NCBI RefSeq assembly: GCF_001613045.1
Contig: NZ_BDBP01000022.1
Coordinates: 1 to 40,697 of the forward strand
DNA: 40,697 bases
Reading direction: 5' to 3'
From: Nocardia lijiangensis NBRC 108240
GTDB lineage: Bacteria > Actinomycetota > Actinomycetes > Mycobacteriales > Mycobacteriaceae
Numbering within the stretch: position 1 is the first letter of the stretch; each line of letters begins with the position of its first letter. Shown here piece by piece: positions 1 through 8,224 of this stretch. Below the pieces are notes generated by a model that was given only the letters and a program-made list of their open reading frames with translations, had not been told where the DNA came from and made no database searches. A program made the translations under genes and the position numbers.

Positions 1-1
1 C

Positions 2-3000
2 ACGGCGGGCGGTGGCGGTGGCGCCACGGTCGACGCGGCGGCGCTCGGCGAGTTCACCGAGCAGATCACCGGCCGCAACGGCGTGCTCGCCTCGGCGGCT
101 CGGGTGATCCTGGAGCAGCTCGGTCTCGCCGAGCGAGTGTCTTCGCCGGAGACCACCGTCGACTCGCTGGTCGACCTGGTGTCGGCCGAATTGGGTTCGG
201 ACTGGCCGCGTTTGGTCGCGCCCGCGTTCGACGGCCGCAAGGCGGTGCTGATCGACGACCGCTGGGCGACCGCCCGCGAGGACCTGGCTCGGCTGTGGCT
301 GCTCGATGACGTCGCCTCGGCCGACGGACCGGTCGACGGCTTCCTCGGCGCGGGCGAAGCCGTTGCCGCGCAGGCCGAGTGGTGGCGCGAGCAGGCCAAG
401 CACGAGGCGCGCTCGGTACTGGCAGGCCTGTACGAGCGCATCGCCGAGGCGGCGCGCGGCGGCGCGGAGCCGGGCCTGTGGTCCGACGACATCGCGGTGA
501 TCACCGGCGCGAGCAAGGGTTCCATCGCCGCGGCGGCGACCGGACGCCTGCTCGGCGGCGGCGCGACTGTCATCGTGACCACCTCGAGCCTGAACGACGA
601 CCGGATGGGCTTCTACAAGAAGCTCTACCGCGAGAACGCCAGGCACGGCGCCGCCCTGTGGGTCGTGCCCGCCAACATGGCCTCCTACCAGGACGTCGAC
701 GCGCTGATCGACTGGGTCGGCAGCGAACAGGTCGACAGCGCGGGCGGCGCGAAGGTCAAGATCAAGGACGCGATGACCCCGACCTTGCTGCTGCCGTTCG
801 CGGCGCCGCGGGTGGCGGGTGATCTCGCCGACGCGGGCGCGCGCGCCGAAATGGAGATGCGCGTGCTGCTCTGGTCGGTGGAGCGGCTCATCGGCGGGCT
901 GTCCAAGCTCGGCGCCGATCACGACGTGGACGCGAAACTGCATGTGGTGCTGCCCGGTTCGCCGAACCGCGGCATGTTCGGCGGCGACGGCGCCTACGGC
1001 GAGTCGAAGGCCGCGCTCGACGCGGTGGTCGCCAAGTGGCGGGCGGAGAAGTCCTGGTCGACGCGGGTCACCCTGGTGCACGCGCTGATCGGCTGGGTGC
1101 GCGGCACCGGCCTGATGGGCCACAACGACCCGATGGTCGAGGCCGTCGAGAAGGCGGGCGTGCAGACCTGGTCCACCACCGAGATGGCCGACGAGCTGCT
1201 CAAGTGGTGCACCTCGCGAGCCCGCCAGGTAACTGCCACCGGTCCGCAGCAGATCGACCTGACCGGCGGATTGGCCAGGGCCAAGCTGGATCTGCCCGCG
1301 CTGGCCAAGGAGGCGGCCGAGCGGGAAGCGGACGAGACCGCGGAAGCCGCCGCGGCCGCGACCATTCCGGCGCTGCCCGCACCGCCGACCATGACCTCGG
1401 CGCTGCCGGTGCCCGAATGGGGCAAGGTCACCGCCGATCTCGCCGACATGGTGGTGATCGTCGGCGCGGCCGAGCTCGGCCCGTACGGTTCCTCGCGCAC
1501 CCGCTTCGAGATGGAGGTCTCCGACGAGCTGTCCGCCGCGGGCGTGCTGGAACTCGCCTGGACCACCGGACTCGTCACCTGGGAGAACGACCCCAAGCCG
1601 GGGTGGTACGACACCGAATCCGGTGACTACGTCCCGGAATCCGAGCTGGCCGAGCGCTACCACGACGCTGTGGTCACCCGCTGCGGCGTCCGCCGCTACG
1701 AGGACGACGGCGCCATGTTCGACAACACCGCGCCGTTGATGACCTCGGTCTTCCTCGACCAGGATCTGTCGTTCACGGTCGGCGGCGAGGCCGAGGCCCG
1801 CGCCTTCCACACGGCCGACCCGGAGCACACCGTCATCGCGCCGGTGCCGGACTCGGGCGACTGGACGGTGACCCGCAAGGCGGGCACCGAGATCCGGGTG
1901 CCGCGCAAGGCCAAGCTGTCGCGCACCGTCGGCGGCCAGATCCCCACCGGCTGGGATCCCACCATCTGGGGCATCTCCGCCGATATGGCCGCCTCGGTGG
2001 ACCGGGTCGCGCTCTGGAACATCGTCTGCACGGTGGACGCGTTCGTCGGCTCCGGGTTCAGCCCGGCCGAGCTGATGAGCTGGGTGCACCCCTCGCTGGT
2101 GGCCAACACCCAGGGCACCGGCATGGGCGGCATGTCCTCGATGCGCTCGCTCTACATCGACAACCTGCTCGGGGAATCGCGGCCCAACGACATCCTGCAG
2201 GAGGCGCTGCCGAACGTGGCCCTCGCGCACGTGGTGCAGTCCTACGTGGGCAGCTACGGCGCGATGGTGCATCCGGTGGCGGCCTGCGCCACGGCGGCGG
2301 TGTCCGTCGAGGAGGGCGTCGACAAGATCCGGCTCGGCAAGGCCGAGGTGGTCGTGGCGGGCGGCTTCGACGATCTGGGCATCGAGGGCATCGTCGGCTT
2401 CGGTGACATGTCGGCGACCGCGGACTCGGCGGCCATGAGCGCCAAGGGCATCAGCGACCGGTACTTCTCCCGCGCGAACGACCGCCGCCGCGGCGGCTTC
2501 GTCGAGTCGCAGGGCGGCGGCACGGTGCTGCTTGCCCGCGGTGACGTGGCGCTGGAGATGGGCCTTCCGGTGCTCGGCGTGGTGGCCTTCGCGCAGTCCT
2601 TCGCCGACGGCGTGCACACCTCGATCCCGGCGCCCGGTCTCGGCGCGCTCGGCGCGGGTCGCGGCGGACGCGAGTCCCGGTTCGCCGCCGAGCTGCGCAA
2701 GCTCGGCGTCACCCCGGACGAGATCGCGGTGGTGTCGAAGCACGACACCTCCACCGCGGCCAACGATCCCAACGAGTCCGAGCTGCACGAGCGGCTGGCC
2801 GCGGCGATCGGGCGTTCGGACGGCGCACCGCTGTTCGTCGTCTCGCAGAAGAGCCTGACCGGACACGCCAAGGGCGGCGCGGCCGCGTTCCAGCTGATCG
2901 GCCTGTGCCAGATGCTGGAAACCGGTATGGTGCCGCCGAACCGGAGCCTGGACTGCGTCGACGAGAAGATGCAGGCCTACCCGCACCTGGTGTGGCCGCG

Positions 3001-3418
3001 CGAGGCGCTGCGCTTCGGTGACCGGTTCCCGCTCAAGGCCGGTCTGGTGACCTCGCTCGGCTTCGGGCACGTCTCCGGTCTGCTCGCGGTGGTGCACCCG
3101 CAGGCGTTCCTGCGGGCCATCGAGCCGGTGCGGCGCGAGGAGTACCAGCGCCAGGCCGAGCGGCGGCAGCTGGCGGGACGGCAGCGGCTGGTCGAGGCCA
3201 TGTGCGGCGGGGCGCCGCTCTACGAGCGCCCTGCGGATCGACGGCTCGGCGCAGAAGGCACGCCCGCCAAGAAGATTCGCCAGCTGGAGGCGGACGTGCT
3301 GCTCTCGCCGCAGGCCCGCCTCGGGGAGAACGGCACCTACCGCGCCGACGGATTCGGTTGCGGCGCGGGCGCGGTCATCGTCGGGCAACTCGAGGGAGAC
3401 GGATCTTTGGCCCAGTGA
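2..3418 (+). CDS. fas: Type I fatty acid synthase, C-terminal part (ACP end, KR, KS)
   Basis: Partial gene: the frame is open from base 2, so the window holds roughly the last 1,139 residues of a protein usually about 3,100 long. It makes the long acyl chains used for membrane lipids and mycolic acids in the cytoplasm. Counted from the GTG at 83, a ketoreductase domain begins near residue 135 with the NADPH-binding motif VITGASKGS. Its Tyr/Lys motif is GDGAYGESK near 312. The ketosynthase domain follows, with active-site Cys in HPVAACATAAVS near 735 and the two His motifs VSKHDTST and KSLTGHAKGG. GFGHVSG lies near the end. Domain order and wording match mycobacterial FAS-I closely, as remembered. 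acpS lies 131 bases downstream on the same strand and encodes the enzyme expected to activate its ACP domain. No frameshift seen. Confidence 0.97.
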   Translation, partial: TAGGGGGATVDAAALGEFTEQITGRNGVLASAARVILEQLGLAERVSSPETTVDSLVDLVSAELGSDWPRLVAPAFDGRKAVLIDDRWATAREDLARLWLLDDVASADGPVDGFLGAGEAVAAQAEWWREQAKHEARSVLAGLYERIAEAARGGAEPGLWSDDIAVITGASKGSIAAAATGRLLGGGATVIVTTSSLNDDRMGFYKKLYRENARHGAALWVVPANMASYQDVDALIDWVGSEQVDSAGGAKVKIKDAMTPTLLLPFAAPRVAGDLADAGARAEMEMRVLLWSVERLIGGLSKLGADHDVDAKLHVVLPGSPNRGMFGGDGAYGESKAALDAVVAKWRAEKSWSTRVTLVHALIGWVRGTGLMGHNDPMVEAVEKAGVQTWSTTEMADELLKWCTSRARQVTATGPQQIDLTGGLARAKLDLPALAKEAAEREADETAEAAAAATIPALPAPPTMTSALPVPEWGKVTADLADMVVIVGAAELGPYGSSRTRFEMEVSDELSAAGVLELAWTTGLVTWENDPKPGWYDTESGDYVPESELAERYHDAVVTRCGVRRYEDDGAMFDNTAPLMTSVFLDQDLSFTVGGEAEARAFHTADPEHTVIAPVPDSGDWTVTRKAGTEIRVPRKAKLSRTVGGQIPTGWDPTIWGISADMAASVDRVALWNIVCTVDAFVGSGFSPAELMSWVHPSLVANTQGTGMGGMSSMRSLYIDNLLGESRPNDILQEALPNVALAHVVQSYVGSYGAMVHPVAACATAAVSVEEGVDKIRLGKAEVVVAGGFDDLGIEGIVGFGDMSATADSAAMSAKGISDRYFSRANDRRRGGFVESQGGGTVLLARGDVALEMGLPVLGVVAFAQSFADGVHTSIPAPGLGALGAGRGGRESRFAAELRKLGVTPDEIAVVSKHDTSTAANDPNESELHERLAAAIGRSDGAPLFVVSQKSLTGHAKGGAAAFQLIGLCQMLETGMVPPNRSLDCVDEKMQAYPHLVWPREALRFGDRFPLKAGLVTSLGFGHVSGLLAVVHPQAFLRAIEPVRREEYQRQAERRQLAGRQRLVEAMCGGAPLYERPADRRLGAEGTPAKKIRQLEADVLLSPQARLGENGTYRADGFGCGAGAVIVGQLEGDGSLAQ

Positions 3419-3549
3419 CTTCGGCCACTACCCTTCACTCAGGCCGTCCGGCACGGGCGGCCGGGAGCCTGCGGGGACGCCGGGTCCGGTGAGCGGAGTG
3501 CGGTCGCGCGAGCGGCCGCACTCCACGAGGGTTGAGGAGCTGCGACGCA

Positions 3550-3987
3550 TTGACCATCCTGGGGATCGGCCTGGACTTGGTGACCATTTCCGAGTTCGCC
3601 GAACAGCTCGAACGATCCGGAACCACCATGCTCAGGGAGAGTTTCACCGCCGGCGAGCGGCGCTACTGCCAGAGCAAGGGCACCGATCCGGCGCGCAGTT
3701 TCGCCGCGCGCTGGGCGGCGAAGGAGGCGGTGCTCAAGGCGTGGGCGTCGTCGCGTTTCGCCCGGCGTCCGCAGATCGGCGACAATCCGTACCCGCTGAT
3801 CGAGGTGGTCAACGACGCGTGGGGCAGGCCGAGCATCAAATTGCACGGTCTGGCAGCCGAATTCCTGCCGAGGGCGAGGGTGCATCTGTCGTTGACCCAC
3901 GACGGCGACACGGCGGCGGCCATGGTCGTGCTGGAAGATCCGGGCGAGCTCGCCGATCTGATCGAGGGGCGCGAGACCACCGCGTGA
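3550..3987 (+). CDS. acpS: Holo-ACP synthase (4'-phosphopantetheinyl transferase)
   Basis: 145 residues. Transfers the 4'-phosphopantetheine arm of CoA to the serine of acyl carrier domains, here most likely the ACP domain of the FAS-I just upstream. The family signature is visible: GIGLDLV at the N-terminus (metal-binding Asp), then AARWAAKEAVLKAW (metal-binding Glu of the WAAKEA motif), and a C-terminal SLTHDGDTAAAM. The start is taken as TTG 3550 because GAGGAG at 3534-3539 sits 10 bases before it and the protein then begins right at the conserved TILGIGLD; an earlier in-frame TTG at 3532 would lie inside that ribosome site. Its stop is 15 bases from the stop of the convergent TetR gene. 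The fas-acpS order is conserved in Mycobacteriales. Confidence 0.95.
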   Translation: MTILGIGLDLVTISEFAEQLERSGTTMLRESFTAGERRYCQSKGTDPARSFAARWAAKEAVLKAWASSRFARRPQIGDNPYPLIEVVNDAWGRPSIKLHGLAAEFLPRARVHLSLTHDGDTAAAMVVLEDPGELADLIEGRETTA

Positions 3988-4002
3988 GATCCCGGCGGAC
4001 CG

Positions 4003-4683
4003 TCAGCGCTCGCTGGCGGTGCGGGATTCCTTCTCCGCGACAAGCAGATACGCGACCATCAGCCGCTTGAGCTCGGCGACGGCCTCCGCGTGCGACTGCT
4101 CGTCCTGGACCGAGAAATTGAGCATCGAGTACACGACGTGCACGAGGACCTCGGCCATCATGGTGCGTCTCACCCGCGGCGTGCGCGGGGTGAGCGGACG
4201 CAGCATCTGCGAGACGACCTCGGCGAACTGCTTTTCGTGGATGGCGCCGGTGGCCCGGGTGGAGGGCGTGGACTGCATGGCAAGCCACACCTCGCGCCGG
4301 GAAGGGTCGGTCATCCACAGGTTGGCCAGGTGGTCGACGAACTGGTTCATGTGCCGCAACCAGTCCAGCGAGGGCACCTCGCCGTGGAAGTCGGCCAGTT
4401 CCTGGGAAACGGCAACGAGATCTTGGCGATTCAGCTCACAGACGATCACGTACTTGTTGGCGAAGAACTGGTACAGCGTGCCGATCGGGACCTCGGCCCG
4501 CGCCGCGACTTCTTCACAGGTGAACGATTCGAAACCGACCTCGACCAGCAGTTCGCGGGAGGACTGGAGCAGCGCGTCGAACTTGCGCTTGCTGCGTTCC
4601 TGAGTCGGCCGCTTGCGCGGCATCAGCTCTTGCGGATCGTCTTGCAATTCCAACGCGGGGTCCAGGTGTCGCTTCGACAGCAT
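4003..4683 (-). CDS. TetR-family transcriptional regulator
   Basis: 226 residues. The N-terminal TetR DNA-binding domain is clear: TQERSKRKFDALLQSSRELL, then the helix-turn-helix around FTCEEVAARAEVPIGTLYQF. The C-terminal ligand domain has no specific match I recognise. Start chosen at ATG 4683, which has GGAGG 8 bases upstream; a GTG at 4710 would add nine residues but has no such site. It is convergent with acpS. Its target is not obvious. The upstream region holds two inverted repeats (4743-4765 and 4799-4824) that could be operators for itself and for the divergent gene at 4984. A role in lipid metabolism is only a guess from position beside fas-acpS; it does not resemble FasR as I remember it. 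Confidence 0.88.
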   Translation of the reverse strand: MLSKRHLDPALELQDDPQELMPRKRPTQERSKRKFDALLQSSRELLVEVGFESFTCEEVAARAEVPIGTLYQFFANKYVIVCELNRQDLVAVSQELADFHGEVPSLDWLRHMNQFVDHLANLWMTDPSRREVWLAMQSTPSTRATGAIHEKQFAEVVSQMLRPLTPRTPRVRRTMMAEVLVHVVYSMLNFSVQDEQSHAEAVAELKRLMVAYLLVAEKESRTASER

Positions 4684-4742
4684 CGCCCTGGCCTCCGTGT
4701 TCACTTCCACGTATCCAGGCTAGCGGTACCGACATGCGCGCG

Positions 4743-4765
4743 ACACGCGCACTTGGTCTGCGTGT
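4743..4765. promoter_or_regulatory. Inverted repeat upstream of TetR gene (possible operator)
   Basis: ACACGC (4743-4748) and GCGTGT (4760-4765) form a perfect 6-bp dyad with an 11-base spacer, about 60 bases upstream of the TetR start at 4683. Short arms in GC-rich DNA can arise by chance. Confidence 0.3.
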
Positions 4766-4798
4766 TCAGGTCTGTCACATTTCACCACCCATCCAGAT

Positions 4799-4824
4799 CG
4801 GTTATGGCCACGAACACATAACCG
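4799..4824. promoter_or_regulatory. 8-bp inverted repeat in divergent intergenic region (possible operator)
   Basis: CGGTTATG (4799-4806) and CATAACCG (4817-4824) are perfect reverse complements separated by 10 bases. The site lies in the 300-base gap between the divergent TetR gene (start 4683) and the gene at 4984. Its AT content is higher than the surroundings, and it fits the size of a TetR-type operator. The rest of the gap shows no open frame I would support. Confidence 0.4.
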
Positions 4825-4983
4825 AGCGTGCGTGCATCCGCGGGCACGTTGCCAAGGGTGTTCGCCCACCTCGGCGCACCTCCGCCTTCGCTACGGCCGT
4901 GCGCGGGCTGAGGACGGACTTTCGTCCGGACGCGCCTGCCAGGCGGGTGATCCGGTCCGGAAAGTCACTGGGAAGGCGTATCT

Positions 4984-6258
4984 GTGGTAGCTCGATCTGT
5001 GGTAACACTCGGCGTTTCCACCGAACGTGGCGCCGTGCACGCGGTAGCGCTTGCCGACACCGGCGAGCGGCTGCTCGAGCGCGTGTTGGTCCACCGGGTG
5101 GCGAAGACGTACAGCGACACCAAGGCGGATGTGGCGGAAGCGGTCGAAGCCGTGATGGACGAAGTCGCCGCGGAGATCGGAGAGGAACGGGAGATCGTGG
5201 GCACCGCGGTCGCGTACCGCGATGCCGCCGAGCGGCGGGCCATCGTGACCCGGCTCGCGTCCGGTCCGTGGCGCACCGCATCGCTGCTCTCGACGAAATC
5301 CGCGCACCTGAGCGCGGCCGGGATGATGACCTGGCTCCGTGAGTTCGACGATCTGCTCGTCTGCGAGGTGGTCCCGGGCCATCAGGCCTTCACGCTGGTC
5401 GATCGGGGTCGCAACCGCGTGCTGGCGGCGATCTCCCAGACCGGCGGCGCGAGCGAGGCATCGATGGGCGCCGCGGTGACGGCGGCCTGGGACCAGTTCG
5501 AGGCGGCGACCGTCCGGCCGGACGCGGTCGTGCTGATCGGTTCCGCCGCGGACGCGCCCGCCGTGCGCGAAGCCGTCGCCTGCTTCGGCGCACCTGTGCT
5601 GCCCTGCAGGATCGCGTCGTCGGCCGCAGCCGTCGGCGCCGCGCTGTTCGCCATGTCCGACGTCCCGCAGGTGGTGGACACCGCCGAGGAGCCGCGCGAC
5701 AGCCGGAACACGGCGGCGGTGTGCGTGGCGGCCAGCGTGGTGGCGGCCGGTCTGGTCGTGGGCGGGGTCTACGCGGTGGGCACCTCCACGCGGTCGGTGG
5801 TGGCCGATGCGCGGACCACCGCCGACGCGCACGTGGTCTTCGACACCGGGTCGTCCAGCGGCATGATCGTGGGCTCCTCGGTGCAGCCGGGGGAGTTCCA
5901 CCCGGAGGGCTTCGCGGGCGGGAATCAGGTCCCGGCATCGGTCCCGCGGCATGTGACCCTGGGCATGCCCGACGTCGCGCCCGCGCCGCAGACAGTGGTG
6001 CAGTACTGGCGCCACCAGCCCCGTCCGCTGACGCTGGAGGAGTCCGAAGCCGCGCACGAGTCCGAGCCGGCTGCCGCGCCGGTCGTTCCCGGCACCGGCG
6101 TGCCGTCCACCACCGACGTCGGAGCGCCCAACGACGCCATGCTGTTCCCCGGCGAGGCGCCCCCGCCGGCGGCCTTCACCCCGGAGTTCCACCAGTGGTG
6201 GGACAACCACCTGCGCTTGCTCGCGCAGTGGGCGTCGCAGCAGATGACGCAGGCCTGA
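4984..6258 (+). CDS. Membrane-anchored protein of unknown function (DUF7159-like N-terminus)
   Basis: 424 residues. I do not recognise a defined function. The N-terminus (VVTLGVSTERGAVHAVALAD) has the look of actinobacterial proteins with a DUF7159-type, actin-fold-like start. Residues 1-240 form a globular cytoplasmic part with alternating strands and helices. A single membrane segment follows at about 242-266 (AVCVAASVVAAGLVVGGVYA), then a Pro/Ala-rich exported tail ending in FHQWWDNHLRLLAQWASQQM, an amphipathic, Trp-rich helix. There is no N-terminal signal peptide, so topology should be inside-to-outside. GTG 4984 is preferred because GGAAGG (4971-4976) lies 7 bases upstream; GTG 4999 is an alternative. 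A strong terminator follows directly. Confidence 0.8.
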   Translation: MVARSVVTLGVSTERGAVHAVALADTGERLLERVLVHRVAKTYSDTKADVAEAVEAVMDEVAAEIGEEREIVGTAVAYRDAAERRAIVTRLASGPWRTASLLSTKSAHLSAAGMMTWLREFDDLLVCEVVPGHQAFTLVDRGRNRVLAAISQTGGASEASMGAAVTAAWDQFEAATVRPDAVVLIGSAADAPAVREAVACFGAPVLPCRIASSAAAVGAALFAMSDVPQVVDTAEEPRDSRNTAAVCVAASVVAAGLVVGGVYAVGTSTRSVVADARTTADAHVVFDTGSSSGMIVGSSVQPGEFHPEGFAGGNQVPASVPRHVTLGMPDVAPAPQTVVQYWRHQPRPLTLEESEAAHESEPAAAPVVPGTGVPSTTDVGAPNDAMLFPGEAPPPAAFTPEFHQWWDNHLRLLAQWASQQMTQA

Positions 6259-6271
6259 GAGACGACAAGCC

Positions 6272-6308
6272 CGAAAGGCCCGGCGCCGCACTGGCGTCGG
6301 GCCTTTCG
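6272..6308. terminator. Bidirectional terminator between convergent genes
   Basis: CGAAAGGCCCG (6272-6282) pairs perfectly with CGGGCCTTTCG (6298-6308), with further pairing of GCGCC and GGCG inside the loop. It sits between the stop at 6258 on the plus strand and the stop of the ABC permease at 6320 on the minus strand. Confidence 0.85.
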
Positions 6309-6319
6309 TTCGTTCGTGG

Positions 6320-7129
6320 TCAGGTGCGGGTGCGGCGCAGGAAGAGTACGCCCGCCGCCACGTAGCCGACCGCGGCGATGCCCGTGCACCACAGGACCGC
6401 GAGCAGGGCGCTGTCACCGATGGGTGTCCCCATCAGCAGACCGCGCATGGTCTCGATGACCGGCGTCACCGGCTGATTCTCGGCGAACACGTGCAGCCAG
6501 CTCGGCATCGAGCCGGTCGGCACGAACGCGCTGCTCACATAGGGCAGGAACATGAAGAAGAAGGTGAAACCGTTGGCCGCCTCGGGGTTTCGCGCGAGCA
6601 GGCCGAGGGCGGCCGCCAGCCAGGAGAGCGCGAGCACGAACACGGCGATCACCCCGAGCACACCCAGCCAGCGCAACGGGTCGGCGGTGGGGCGGAAGCC
6701 CAGCGCGATCGCGACAACGATGACGAGGCCCGTGGTGATCAGGTTGCGGATCAGGCTCCCGGCCACGTGCCCGGTGAGCACCGCCGACCGCGCGATGGCC
6801 ATGGTGCGGAACCGGTCGATGATGCCCTCGGCCAGATCGGTCGAGATGCTGACGGCGGTGGTGGACGCGCCGAAACCCGCGCACAGCAGGATGATTCCCG
6901 GCACCACGTAGTCGATGTAGGCGCCGGGGCCGACGTCCATGGCGCCGCCGAAAACGTAGACGAACATCAGCAGGATCATGACCGGCAGCGCGATCGTCAT
7001 GATCATGGTGTCGGGGCTGCGCAGCGTGTGCCGGAGGTTGCGGTCCAGCATGGCGGCGGAGTCCTGGACGGTGCGCAGCGTGCGCAGGGCCGGGGACGGG
7101 GTGATCATGGGCGTGGTCTCGTTTCTCAT
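6320..7129 (-). CDS. ABC-2 type transporter permease, DrrB-like
   Basis: 269 residues. Membrane part of a drug- or lipid-type exporter. Six hydrophobic segments are visible, the first at TMIMTIALPVMILLMFVYVF. The ABC-2 signature region VPGIILLCAGFGASTTAVSI and the DLAEGIIDRFRTMAIARSAV stretch are typical of DrrB-like permeases. A conserved late motif FVPTGSMPSWLHVFAENQPV precedes the last helix. Its ATG overlaps the TGA of the upstream ATPase gene as ATGA (7126-7129), so translation of the two is probably coupled. An ATG at 7108 is possible but would lose the overlap. The substrate cannot be read from the sequence. Expression is probably controlled by the divergent TetR gene at 8225. Confidence 0.92.
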   Translation of the reverse strand: MRNETTPMITPSPALRTLRTVQDSAAMLDRNLRHTLRSPDTMIMTIALPVMILLMFVYVFGGAMDVGPGAYIDYVVPGIILLCAGFGASTTAVSISTDLAEGIIDRFRTMAIARSAVLTGHVAGSLIRNLITTGLVIVVAIALGFRPTADPLRWLGVLGVIAVFVLALSWLAAALGLLARNPEAANGFTFFFMFLPYVSSAFVPTGSMPSWLHVFAENQPVTPVIETMRGLLMGTPIGDSALLAVLWCTGIAAVGYVAAGVLFLRRTRT

Positions 7130-8085
7130 GCGGCCGATTCGGTGCGGCTGGGGTGGCCGGTCAACGCGAAGAAGACGTCGTCGAGGTCGGGGGTGTGCAC
7201 GGTCAGCTGCTCGACGCCGATGTCCAAGTCGGCGAAGCAGTCCAGTAGGTGCTTCACCTCGGCGGCGGTGCCCTCGGAAGGCACATGGAGGGTCAGCTGC
7301 TCCGGATCCATCTGGCCGACCGCGGTGGGGACGGCGCGGGCGGCGGCCGCCAGCAGGTGCCGGTCGGCGAAGCGGAGCCGGATGTGGCCGCCGGGGGCGA
7401 GACGCTTGAGTTCCTCGGGCGTGCCCTCCGCGACGATGCGGCCGCCGTCGAGCACGGCGATACGGTCCGCGAGCTGGTCGGCCTCCTCCAGGTACTGCGT
7501 GGTGAGCAAGATGGTCGCGCCCTCGGCGGCGAGTTCCCTGATGGCCGACCACAAGTCGCGCCGGCTGCGCGGGTCGAGGCCGGTGGTCGGCTCGTCGAGG
7601 AAGACGATGCGCGGCCTGCCCATCAGGCTCATGGCGAGATCCAGGCGACGGCGCATGCCGCCGGAGTAGCCGTCGACCGGCCGATCGGCGGCGTCGACCA
7701 GGTCGAAGCGTTCGAGCAGGGCGGCGGTGCGGCGGCGCGTCTCGGCCGCGCCGAGGTGCAGCAGCCTGCCGGTGAGCCGCAGGTTCTCGGTGCCGGTCAG
7801 CACGCCGTCGACGGCCGCGTACTGGCCGGTGACGCCGATCATCCTGCGGACGGCGTCGGGTTCGGCGGACAGGTCGTGCCCGAAGACGCGGACCTCGCCG
7901 CGGTCCGGCTTGCTCAGTGTGGCGAGGATGCGCACCAGGGTGGTCTTGCCTGCCCCGTTCGGTCCGAGCAGTGAGAAGACCGTTCCCGCAGCGACATTCA
8001 GGTCGATGTCGGCGAGCACGGTGTGCGTGCCGAAGGACTTGCCGAGCCCGTGCACCGCGAGGGCGGGGAGTGGTTCGGGGGACAT
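7126..8085 (-). CDS. ABC transporter ATP-binding protein, DrrA-like
   Basis: 319 residues. Energises the permease encoded next to it. Motifs in order: Walker A GPNGAGKTTL near residue 39, Q-loop VTGQYAAVDGVLTGTENL, signature SGGMRRRLDLA, Walker B RIVFLDEPTTGLD, and the switch-region His replaced by Gln in LTTQYLEEADQLADR. That Gln is usual in the DrrA daunorubicin-resistance subfamily. The C-terminal 80 residues form the DrrA-type extension ending in DLDDVFFALTGH. First gene of a two-gene operon whose promoter region contains two tandem palindromes (8107-8139) shared with the divergent TetR gene. The likely role is export of a toxic or signalling small molecule, with the TetR protein sensing it; substrate unknown. 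Confidence 0.94.
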   Translation of the reverse strand: MSPEPLPALAVHGLGKSFGTHTVLADIDLNVAAGTVFSLLGPNGAGKTTLVRILATLSKPDRGEVRVFGHDLSAEPDAVRRMIGVTGQYAAVDGVLTGTENLRLTGRLLHLGAAETRRRTAALLERFDLVDAADRPVDGYSGGMRRRLDLAMSLMGRPRIVFLDEPTTGLDPRSRRDLWSAIRELAAEGATILLTTQYLEEADQLADRIAVLDGGRIVAEGTPEELKRLAPGGHIRLRFADRHLLAAAARAVPTAVGQMDPEQLTLHVPSEGTAAEVKHLLDCFADLDIGVEQLTVHTPDLDDVFFALTGHPSRTESAA

Positions 8086-8102
8086 GGGATCTCCGATCCG
8101 GA

Positions 8103-8143
8103 AACTGTTTATAGAATAAACTCAGTTTATAGAGTAAACAGTT
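8103..8143. promoter_or_regulatory. Tandem palindromic operator between ABC exporter and TetR gene
   Basis: Two near-identical 15-bp palindromes, GTTTATAGAATAAAC (8107-8121) and GTTTATAGAGTAAAC (8125-8139), repeat with an 18-bp period. Together they also make a larger dyad with AACTGTTTA (8103-8111) and TAAACAGTT (8135-8143) as outer arms. This is a sharply AT-rich island in GC-rich DNA, inside the 139-base divergent gap. The pattern fits two TetR dimers binding side by side and controlling both directions. Confidence 0.85.
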
Positions 8144-8224
8144 CAGGGATGCAAGAGCTCGCACGGCCGCAGCCGAGGCGGAGGTACGCCTACAGTCGAG
8201 GCGAGCAAAGGAGGTCGGAGGCAG

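Noticed and set aside
6320..8164. 614-codon frame joining permease and upstream region
   Set aside because: Only the 269-codon C-terminal part is the permease; the rest is the ATPase gene read in the wrong frame. The ATGA overlap at 7126-7129 marks the true boundary.
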